Shown piece after piece: positions 16,824-23,523 of a stretch of DNA of 23,523 bases. Both the position numbers and the translations under genes were made by a program. A model generated the notes under the pieces. That model saw only the letters and a program-made list of their open reading frames with translations. It was not told the origin of the DNA and ran no database searches. Source of the stretch: Bodo saltans (taxonomy: Eukaryota > Euglenozoa > Kinetoplastea > Eubodonida > Bodonidae); NCBI GenBank assembly GCA_001460835.1, contig CYKH01000991.1:1-23523 (forward strand). The letters are read 5' to 3'. Within the stretch, counting starts at the first letter, position 1. The number at the start of each line of letters is the position of its first letter.

Positions 16824-19800
16824 ATGACAGATACGCACAGCGACGAATCTGCGCTTATGGTGCCGAGAAGGCAAGTGCGCAACAATAGCCATACATTGCC
16901 TCATCTGGACGAGGAATCTCCCTACACGGAAGCGGATGCCGCTCGAGAACATTCGAAGCATTCCACTTCGTCAGCTGTGGGAGGGGGGATTACGGAATCT
17001 CCTCATGTTACCGTTGATCAAGGATTTATCAGCCATGAACTACCTCAAGCAGGAGTGGATGGGGGATACACCAGGGATATGCGAGAATTATCAGATTACG
17101 AAAAGAAAGAGGTAGAACTTGACGGCGCCCCAGAGGCACCTCCACCACACGCGGAAGAGCGAACACAAGACGATTATCTTGGTGTCTACAGCGACGTCAT
17201 GAGTCAGTCCCCCGTGAGGAGAGCAGAAGAGCAGCGGCGTCGTTTGTTAGCCACCGCAACCTCTGCCTCCACAGGCCTGCGATATCGGACCAATCCACTA
17301 CACTTGGTGGTCCAGCAGAAGATTATCGCGTCCATTGGTCACTACGACGCGCAGCTGCCGCCGCACGAGGGCAGCGCTGAAGACGCTGATGCCACATCCA
17401 CACAGCACCATCAGCCAGCATCAGGAGCTCACGCATCATCCGTGACTCAACAGCGTCACCAGCAAGGAAATCTAATCCCCTCACGCCCAACCACTGCTCC
17501 TCATCACAACCTGCACCAACCTCGAAAGGTTAGCCCCACCTCACCAATCCCACGATCAGACTACACCCGACCGAGTACTGCGCTCCTTGCGTCTGTCTCG
17601 TCGAAGTCTGTTCGCACAACATCTGGTGGAGTTGTCAGTCTCTGCGATCAAAGCAGCCAAACTGCTGCTGGAAGTGATGCGTCATCTATTCGGGATCTCG
17701 CACCACGCTCCCATCCGCTGTCGATTCACTCTACTGCACCAGCGAGAACCTCCCCGACGTCCCAACAACAACAACAACACCCACTTGCCAGCGGGACCAG
17801 TGGTGGTGCTGATGAAGAGTACAGTGTCGAGGATATGCTGTCGACACCAAAAGCGAAGCGTTATCTCGAGCAGCTCTTGTCACGACCTACTCCATTCGCA
17901 GATTTTACTGTAGCAACATTAGATGCCCCACTCGTCGGCCGCCACCATCACCATCACCAACACGAACGCCACCAGCACGCACAGCATCAAAGCCCTGATT
18001 TCGAGCACGCAGAGGAGAGCGACAGCAGCCGCGACTGGGAACCAAATCAACCAGAAGTGACCGTCATCCCAGTGGATGGGACAGGTGCAGGATCATCGTC
18101 ATCATCATCGTCGTCCAATCCAGACGAAGTCGAAGATGTGAGCTTGGAAGAGATGGATAACGACGGAACGCACTCAGAGTCCTTCACCCCAACCAGCAGT
18201 CACGCACGAGGTGTCGCTGGCAATGGATTTCCACTCCCTGTGATTACGAGTGGCTCAGCGACGCCGCCGGTGGGGAAAAGACCTCTGGTCGTGCCGGTGC
18301 CGAGGTCTCCAAGGAACGTTGTCACCCCAGGCAGTGACAATGGATCGTTGCTGGAGCTTGTTCCCACCATGTCCAGACCTCAAGCAGAGTTCGCGTCTGT
18401 GATCTCACGAACCATGTCAATGGTGAATAGAGTTCACAAGCAAGCGGCGTTCCCGATGGATATCAACGGTGGTGTTGCATTTGTCGACCCGCCTGCTGCT
18501 GCTAACAATCCAATTGATGTTGGGCAGACGAGTGGCACCAACAGCGGGAAGGTAACCCCAACATCAGGTTCCATGTCTCAGCATAGTATTGGGCGTGAGT
18601 CACGCATGAGCTTCAAAGTCAACATCGACAAGCAAATCAAGAATACCATGCTGAAAGCAGGTGCTGCGCAGTGTGCAGTTGCGATGCCTCCCAACGTGGC
18701 AGTGGACACCACAACACAATCGATTGCAGGAGAGTTGGCGCATGGACCCTTTACTGTAGATTCCATCCGCTCCAACGGCTTCGCCTGGCACCCCACAGAT
18801 CCCACTGCGATGGACATCGACAGTCCCCTATTAGCAACTCCAGCAGATGGTGGGCGTGCCCCAACGTTTGCCGTACAGCCTCAATCGACTCCTCTCACCC
18901 TGCAGCTTACCACGGAGGGTATTTTTATTGTGCCGCAAACAACGGATAAAACGCACCGCGTGTACACATCGTTCCAGCTGTCGTACCGTCGCCAAGCAAA
19001 CTCCGCGACAATCGTGATGATTGCACTGGACGCCATCACCAATATTCGCCTAGAGCGAGGCAGGAACACGTCAGACGATCGTGGTGTCTCTTCAACCACC
19101 AGCGATAGTGTGCTCATGTCCGTCTCACGAAGCGAGCGCCACTCGAAGTTAATTCGCAATGCGTGGTTCCCTCCTGGTGTCGCTGAAGTCTCCGTCGCCA
19201 TACGTACACGCAACGCGGTGGAGATTGTCTCATCCTTCTCCACCATGAGCATTCAGCGCTTGAGAATGCTGACCGAAGGCCCCCAGCTGCGTCGTAAGAC
19301 GTTGACCATTGTCCACTTTAACGACGTCTACAATCTCATTGAACGTGAAGGGCCCACTGCCGCAGTAGTTGGAGGGGCGGCACGATTCCACACACTTCTC
19401 AACAAAATAAGGGAACGCTCACACCCCTTAGTGCTCTTCTCTGGCGACTTCATGGGGCCCAGCTTGATGTCGGTGGACATGAAAGGCAAGCAAATGGTAG
19501 ACTTCTTCAACCAGTGCGGAGTGTTGTACGGCTGCTTTGGTAACCACGAGTTTGATTACGGTCTGAAAGCGCTTCACGAAGCGATCCAAGGCTTCACCTA
19601 TGGAGCTCATGTGTTCACCGGAAGCAACACTCAGTGGGTCATGAGTAACATGTTCGAGGCGAGCACTAGCATGCCCGTTGCGGGTGCGTCCCAAAAAGAG
19701 CTCTTTACGTGGAATGGTGTTCGCGTTGGTATTGTTGGCCTTTGCGAAGATTGGATTGGAGGTTGCTCTCAGCTTGCCCAAGGTGAAATTATTTACATCG

Positions 19801-22800
19801 ATATGTTTGAAACAGGAGAACGTCTTGCTCGTGAGTTGAAAGCGGACGGTGCCGAGGTCGTGATCGCTCTGACCCATTGCAGGTTGGATAATGACAAGCA
19901 ACTCATGACGCGGTGCCCCTCCATAGATCTCCTCCTTGGAGGACATGATCATTTCTTCAAGTGTGTCCCTTCACTTCATATTGTCAAATCCGGTGAAGAG
20001 TTCCAGTACCTCACCGAGATTACAGTGAATGTGGATCCACTTCCCGTCGCCACCCCTGCCAACTCCCAGAATGCAGCCGTGTCCCCTGGCATGATAGGCA
20101 GCACCAGCTCACGACGTACCACCAGCGGAAGTGAAGCGATGACTGCGTCATTCCAGAGCACACGCAACGCCTTGGCTAACCCAAACAACAATAGCACCAG
20201 CACGATCCCGCCACCCCCGGCGCCCATCATGTACAGCCACAATCACAACAACAACAACAACGGCACCACTTCTGTGACACCAACAGGGTCAACGGATATG
20301 CTCATGTTGCAACAGGACGACACAAAGAGTCCCCTTCCTGGCGTGGTTGCCCCCCTCGTCGTCGCTCCTCCTCCTGTTCCAGTGACCGCCCAGGTATCCT
20401 TTGCCGTCACTGCATACCCCATTCACTGGGATATTCAACCATCTGCACAAATGATGAAGTTGATTGCACGCTATCAAAACAAACTAGATGAGCGCATGGG
20501 CGGCGTCGTTGGTCGCACTGCTGTCCCGTTAGATCCTCGCGAGTCTACGGTACGATTCCGTGAAGGTCTTCTCACGGGATTTGTGTGCGATGTGATTGTG
20601 CAAGAGATGCGAGCAAGACTGTTGCCGAATGCCGACTTTGCCATTCTCGGAGGCGCCGCGTTTTCTGGCAAGACGATCATCCCGCAAGGTGTTCTGACGA
20701 TGGGGCATATTTTTGATCTGTTCCCGAATGATACCAAAGTGATGGCAATACGGATTTCTGGTGCGACGCTGCACAAACTGCTCACTGTGATGGTGAGAGA
20801 GTGCCCGGAAGAAGCCCCTTCCTTCCCCCACTGCAGTGAAGACTTGTCCTTCACCATTAGTCTGATTGGCGGTGGAGCCCCCAAAGTCAATAACATCCAG
20901 GTGAAGGGGATGCCCCTCGACGAGGACCGCGAGTATGTGGTGGCCGTCGAAGATTTTGCAGGAAAGGGAAGCGGGAAGTACAAATTCCTGAAGAACGAAG
21001 CGGAGGTGCTGATTGAGGAAGAAATGGCTGCCCAGGTCGTGTTCTGGTTGATTGACTACTTCTCTCGAAAGAAGGGACAGACTAGGCACACTTCTGTTGC
21101 GCTCGAAGCGGACGCTCTCCGTGCAGAGCAGGACCGTGCAAAGAAAGAAGATCGCCGAACGCGCAAAGCACAAAGAAATCGAAACACCCAAGATCGACTC
21201 TTACAGAGCGCTATCGATAGCAACGCGCCAAAGTTTGTCATCCCCGTTCGCCAATTCAAGCCGCTTGAATTCGCATCCACTCTGGAGTCAGGGGCCCTTG
21301 CGCGCCTCTACGCTGCTACAACACTTCTTAGTGAGGATGTCGAGACCGGATCTAACGTTGCGTTGATCGAAAAGGTTGTCACGAGGTTACTCAAGTGCAT
21401 GGCGTGCCGTGTGTATCTCTTCGACAAGGTGTCAAACATTCTCCGCCCACTGGTGTCACAGAAAGGTGTCAATCACGCCATCACGGGGCAGCTTCTTGCT
21501 GACAACAGCTCTCTCGCTGGTTACGCCGTGCATTTCAACTGCGCAGTGAACACTAAGAACGCGCCAAAAGACCCGAGCTACACCCCCTCCGTAGATGGTA
21601 GCCCAACCCTTAAAGTTCAAACGATGCTCACCTTTCCCATTTTCTACCGCAAGCAGTGCCTTGGCGTCGTGCAAGCGTTGAATAAGCAACATCCGCAGGA
21701 GCTTGATGACGGTGGTCGAGATATGTTCGAACAGTCCGTGTCTTCGGAAGACTCTTCGACAGACTCGGAGTCCGACTCTGAGTCCGAAGGAGAAGTGAGC
21801 GGGACGATCCGTATTATGGTCGGTGGTGCAAGTCCACTCACGCCAAAAGAAAAGCGTCGTCGTAAGAAGCGTCGAACTCAGCTGTGTTTCAGTGATGAAG
21901 ATCAAGGCCTTGCGTTACTCCTCTCGAAGCAGATTGGCACGCAGTTGCACTTCTCGAACATGTACCAACGTATTCAGCTGAGCGATGAGGCCACAAAAAA
22001 TCTCATGGAGATGGCGAGACTTCTTGGCAGAGCTCAAAAGGACGATAGCGTGCAAACCATGGTGCTTCGCATCACAGATATCGGAAAGCAACTCATCGGG
22101 TGTGATCGCTGCAGTCTGTTCCTCGTGGACAAGGGGGAAATGTGGACAGTTGTGAAGACAAAGGACTTGACTGGCAACATTCAGATTCGACTTCCTCTTG
22201 GCACCGGTGTGGCTGGTCACGCCGCTCAAACGGGGACTAAAATGAATATTCACGATGCGTACAAGTCACCTTACTTCAACCCAGAAACCGATCGTAGAAC
22301 TGGATACCAAACCCGCACGATGCTAGCAGTTCCCATGCTGAGCGAGAACGGTGAGTCGATCCTTGGTGTCCTACAACTGATCAACAAGAACAACGGCAAG
22401 GTGTTCACAGACGCGGATGAAGACCTCGCCGAAAATTTCGTCAATCTTGCCGCCATCGCTGTGCACAATTCCTTCGAAATTGAGACACTGCGCTTGGGAC
22501 GTGACGAAAGCACTCTACAAGTGCTCCCTGTTCATGAGCTCAACCGTATCACACTGAAACAAGGCTGGAAAACGATTCGTAGAAACTTGCACCTTGTCGC
22601 TGCAATGCGCCTCGTCGTGAGGGGCGGCATTACCTTCGAGGGCATAGGAGATTCCTCTATGATGGACAGAGGGCATAGCATCCACCCTCTTGGGCGATCC
22701 GGCGATGATGCTCTTGTTGCGGAGGAAATGGCATACAAAGAGCTTAGTCCGTTGACATCGACAGGCGGGTCATCAGGGCAGCATCGCGCAAGTGAGACAC

Positions 22801-22904
22801 CGAATAATGTCTCGCTACGCCAACTCACCATCGTACGTGGCATGCAAGATTTCGATGACTTGCAGAGTGAAGCGGAAAGCGAAGATCGTGGTGAGCGAGA
22901 ATAG
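16824..22904 (+). CDS. 5'-nucleotidase-type metallophosphoesterase fused to tandem GAF domains
   Basis: The product has 2026 residues from ATG 16824 to TAG 22902-22904. Residues 1-680 look disordered, with Gln, His (about 373-389) and Ser (about 424-431) runs. Residues about 690-813 form an unrecognised beta-rich domain. A UshA/5'-nucleotidase-like metallophosphatase follows at about 828-1060: HFNDVYN (D834), SGDFMGPS (D875), GNHEFDYG (N907, H908), THCR (H1018) and GGHDH (H1041, H1043). A low-complexity linker follows, then the 5'-nucleotidase C-terminal domain about 1229-1400 (VEDFAGKGSGKY). GAF1 lies about 1491-1712 with NK at 1620-1621 and F1689; GAF2 lies about 1722-1890 with a complete NKXnFX3DE motif (N1854-K1855, F1861, D1865-E1866). 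A charged tail ends the protein. Family knowledge suggests hydrolysis of a phosphate ester such as a nucleotide, controlled by cyclic-nucleotide binding to GAF. No signal peptide is present from this start, so a cytosolic enzyme is likely. Starting at 16602 would add a hydrophobic N-terminus, which I think is untranslated sequence. Confidence 0.88.
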   Translation: MTDTHSDESALMVPRRQVRNNSHTLPHLDEESPYTEADAAREHSKHSTSSAVGGGITESPHVTVDQGFISHELPQAGVDGGYTRDMRELSDYEKKEVELDGAPEAPPPHAEERTQDDYLGVYSDVMSQSPVRRAEEQRRRLLATATSASTGLRYRTNPLHLVVQQKIIASIGHYDAQLPPHEGSAEDADATSTQHHQPASGAHASSVTQQRHQQGNLIPSRPTTAPHHNLHQPRKVSPTSPIPRSDYTRPSTALLASVSSKSVRTTSGGVVSLCDQSSQTAAGSDASSIRDLAPRSHPLSIHSTAPARTSPTSQQQQQHPLASGTSGGADEEYSVEDMLSTPKAKRYLEQLLSRPTPFADFTVATLDAPLVGRHHHHHQHERHQHAQHQSPDFEHAEESDSSRDWEPNQPEVTVIPVDGTGAGSSSSSSSSNPDEVEDVSLEEMDNDGTHSESFTPTSSHARGVAGNGFPLPVITSGSATPPVGKRPLVVPVPRSPRNVVTPGSDNGSLLELVPTMSRPQAEFASVISRTMSMVNRVHKQAAFPMDINGGVAFVDPPAAANNPIDVGQTSGTNSGKVTPTSGSMSQHSIGRESRMSFKVNIDKQIKNTMLKAGAAQCAVAMPPNVAVDTTTQSIAGELAHGPFTVDSIRSNGFAWHPTDPTAMDIDSPLLATPADGGRAPTFAVQPQSTPLTLQLTTEGIFIVPQTTDKTHRVYTSFQLSYRRQANSATIVMIALDAITNIRLERGRNTSDDRGVSSTTSDSVLMSVSRSERHSKLIRNAWFPPGVAEVSVAIRTRNAVEIVSSFSTMSIQRLRMLTEGPQLRRKTLTIVHFNDVYNLIEREGPTAAVVGGAARFHTLLNKIRERSHPLVLFSGDFMGPSLMSVDMKGKQMVDFFNQCGVLYGCFGNHEFDYGLKALHEAIQGFTYGAHVFTGSNTQWVMSNMFEASTSMPVAGASQKELFTWNGVRVGIVGLCEDWIGGCSQLAQGEIIYIDMFETGERLARELKADGAEVVIALTHCRLDNDKQLMTRCPSIDLLLGGHDHFFKCVPSLHIVKSGEEFQYLTEITVNVDPLPVATPANSQNAAVSPGMIGSTSSRRTTSGSEAMTASFQSTRNALANPNNNSTSTIPPPPAPIMYSHNHNNNNNGTTSVTPTGSTDMLMLQQDDTKSPLPGVVAPLVVAPPPVPVTAQVSFAVTAYPIHWDIQPSAQMMKLIARYQNKLDERMGGVVGRTAVPLDPRESTVRFREGLLTGFVCDVIVQEMRARLLPNADFAILGGAAFSGKTIIPQGVLTMGHIFDLFPNDTKVMAIRISGATLHKLLTVMVRECPEEAPSFPHCSEDLSFTISLIGGGAPKVNNIQVKGMPLDEDREYVVAVEDFAGKGSGKYKFLKNEAEVLIEEEMAAQVVFWLIDYFSRKKGQTRHTSVALEADALRAEQDRAKKEDRRTRKAQRNRNTQDRLLQSAIDSNAPKFVIPVRQFKPLEFASTLESGALARLYAATTLLSEDVETGSNVALIEKVVTRLLKCMACRVYLFDKVSNILRPLVSQKGVNHAITGQLLADNSSLAGYAVHFNCAVNTKNAPKDPSYTPSVDGSPTLKVQTMLTFPIFYRKQCLGVVQALNKQHPQELDDGGRDMFEQSVSSEDSSTDSESDSESEGEVSGTIRIMVGGASPLTPKEKRRRKKRRTQLCFSDEDQGLALLLSKQIGTQLHFSNMYQRIQLSDEATKNLMEMARLLGRAQKDDSVQTMVLRITDIGKQLIGCDRCSLFLVDKGEMWTVVKTKDLTGNIQIRLPLGTGVAGHAAQTGTKMNIHDAYKSPYFNPETDRRTGYQTRTMLAVPMLSENGESILGVLQLINKNNGKVFTDADEDLAENFVNLAAIAVHNSFEIETLRLGRDESTLQVLPVHELNRITLKQGWKTIRRNLHLVAAMRLVVRGGITFEGIGDSSMMDRGHSIHPLGRSGDDALVAEEMAYKELSPLTSTGGSSGQHRASETPNNVSLRQLTIVRGMQDFDDLQSEAESEDRGERE
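17763..18117 (+). repeat. Homopolymeric codon runs in the N-terminal disordered region
   Basis: Within the nucleotidase-GAF gene there is a CAA run coding Gln (17763-17777), a CAC/CAT-rich stretch coding a His-rich segment (about 17941-17990, with five His in a row), and a TCA/TCG run coding eight serines (about 18093-18117). They are short triplet-slippage tracts in a region with no recognisable fold and could vary in length between strains. Confidence 0.7.
20045..20400 (+). repeat. Low-complexity linker splitting the two halves of the nucleotidase
   Basis: Between the metallophosphatase domain and the C-terminal domain, residues about 1075-1193 are rich in Ser, Thr, Asn and Pro and include an AAC run coding Asn (about 20246-20263) and Pro runs. 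In bacterial UshA and CD73 the two domains are joined by a short helical linker, so this is an insertion of about 100 residues. It is probably unstructured. Confidence 0.7.
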
Positions 22905-23037
22905 CTCAAAGCACGTAGTAGGGAGTGATGAACGAAGCGGATAGGGACCGTAGAGTGTCACACCATCATCATCAGCAGAGGTTGCACCCCACCACAAAGA
23001 AGGAATGGATGTTCCTCTCTCTCCTGTGTATCGTAAC

Positions 23038-23067
23038 ACCACACACACCCACACACACATCACCCCT
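23038..23067 (+). repeat. CA/CCA microsatellite
   Basis: Imperfect (CA)n stretch interrupted by CC, lying in the presumed 3' UTR/intergenic region. No function is implied. Confidence 0.8.
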
Positions 23068-23217
23068 TCACTGCTTTCAATTATTTTTGCGTTCAAAAAG
23101 ACAACGGCAGACAAAAAACAATTACAATTCATTGCGCCCCCTTGGTAGGTACTGACCAAAATCGCATTTGCCTTTCTCTTTGTACATGTTACTCACCGAT
23201 CTTACACTGTATGTCTT

Positions 23218-23254
23218 CATTTTCCCTTCTTCCCATTTGAATTTTTCGGCTCAG
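23218..23254 (+). promoter_or_regulatory. Polypyrimidine tract and trans-splice acceptor of eL19
   Basis: A tract of mostly T and C (23218-23250) is followed by CAG ending at 23254 with no earlier AG after the tract. Only five bases (23255-23259) separate the AG from the ATG. Very short leaders are usual for kinetoplastid ribosomal-protein mRNAs. This is the cleanest splice-acceptor signal in the window. Confidence 0.7.
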
Positions 23255-23259
23255 GAACA

Positions 23260-23523
23260 ATGGTGTCCCTGAAGCTGCAGGCCCGCTTGGCCTCCGACAT
23301 TCTGCGCTGCGGCCGCGGCCGTATCTGGCTCGACCCCAACGAGGCCCAGGAGATCGGCAACGCGAACTCGCGCAAGTCGATCCGCAAGCTGATCAAGGAT
23401 GGCTTCATCATCCGCAAGCCCGTCAAGGTGCACTCCCGTGCCCGCTGGCGCAAGCTGAAGGAGGCCAAGGGCATGGGCCGCCACGAGGGCGTTGGCCGCC
23501 GTGAGGGTTCCCGCGAGTCGCCG
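23260..23523 (+). CDS. RPL19: 60S ribosomal protein eL19, N-terminal part (runs off the window)
   Basis: The first 88 codons are present. The product starts [18 protein letters not shown] and continues with the hallmark eL19 stretches [39 protein letters not shown] and [11 protein letters not shown]. eL19 is a core large-subunit protein with a long helix reaching into the 60S/40S bridge. The wording ([15 protein letters not shown]) is close to what I recall of trypanosomatid eL19, which supports a kinetoplastid origin. Codons are almost entirely G/C-ending (CTG, CGC, AAG), much more biased than in the two large upstream genes, as expected for a highly expressed gene. The rest of the gene lies beyond the window. 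Confidence 0.97.
   Translation, partial: MVSLKLQARLASDILRCGRGRIWLDPNEAQEIGNANSRKSIRKLIKDGFIIRKPVKVHSRARWRKLKEAKGMGRHEGVGRREGSRESP

Larger units (their letters stand above)
22905..23259 (+). other. Spacer between the nucleotidase-GAF gene and eL19
   Basis: No gene is supported. The stretch contains a CA-rich microsatellite at 23038-23067, an A-rich region around 23094-23127, and the splice signal of eL19 at its end. A short open frame at 22925-23155 has a His/Lys/Thr-rich translation without features and is not called. Confidence 0.5.

Noticed and set aside
17938-17990. His-rich run that could suggest a cloning tag or vector sequence
   Set aside because: The run is irregular (mixed CAC/CAT, interrupted by Gln, Glu, Arg), lies deep inside a native frame and has similar Gln and Ser runs nearby.
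22925-23155. 76-residue open frame before eL19
   Set aside because: His/Thr/Lys-rich translation of CA- and A-rich spacer; no supporting feature.

Overview
This looks like nuclear DNA of a free-living kinetoplastid flagellate, most likely Bodo saltans or a close relative (inference, no database search). Four observations point that way. All genes lie head-to-tail on the + strand. A 14.3-kb and a 6.1-kb frame are both uninterrupted, so no introns are visible. Each gene is preceded by a pyrimidine-rich tract and then an AG, as expected for spliced-leader trans-splicing. The ribosomal protein at the right edge reads like kinetoplastid eL19. Base composition is balanced, and a standard genetic code fits.

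Layout: (1) Bases 1-65 hold the last codons of an Ala/Pro/Lys-rich protein, possibly the tail of another eL19 copy. (2) Bases 369-704 encode a 111-residue protein with a C2HC zinc-finger-like motif. (3) Bases 705-1312 are non-coding; the last 528 bases contain no ATG and hold a strong trans-splice signal. (4) Bases 1313-15613 encode a giant 4766-residue surface protein: signal peptide, about 670 residues of Ser/Thr-rich mucin-like sequence, beta-rich/IPT-like ectodomain, about 24 EGF-like repeats, a second beta-rich region with IPT/TIG, a juxtamembrane Cys-rich module, and a polytopic membrane domain interrupted by a cytosolic loop of about 430 residues, then a tail of about 480 residues. (5) Bases 15614-16823 are T-rich and non-coding. 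(6) Bases 16824-22904 encode a 2026-residue soluble protein that joins a UshA/5'-nucleotidase-type metallophosphoesterase to two GAF domains; the second carries a complete cyclic-nucleotide NKXnFX3DE signature. (7) Bases 22905-23259 are a spacer ending in a clean splice acceptor five bases before (8) the first 88 codons of eL19.

How they may fit together (inference): the giant protein is a plausible adhesion or sensing receptor of a bacterivorous flagellate. Its cytosolic parts carry several R-R-x-S or K-R-x-S sites of AGC/PKA type. The neighbouring enzyme looks like a nucleotide phosphohydrolase gated by a cyclic nucleotide. Kinetoplastid PKA has been reported to respond to nucleosides rather than cAMP, so a link is imaginable. 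However, kinetoplastid neighbours are co-transcribed without needing a shared function. The most novel items are the nucleotidase-GAF fusion, with its altered active-site motifs and split first GAF domain, and the architecture of the giant receptor.
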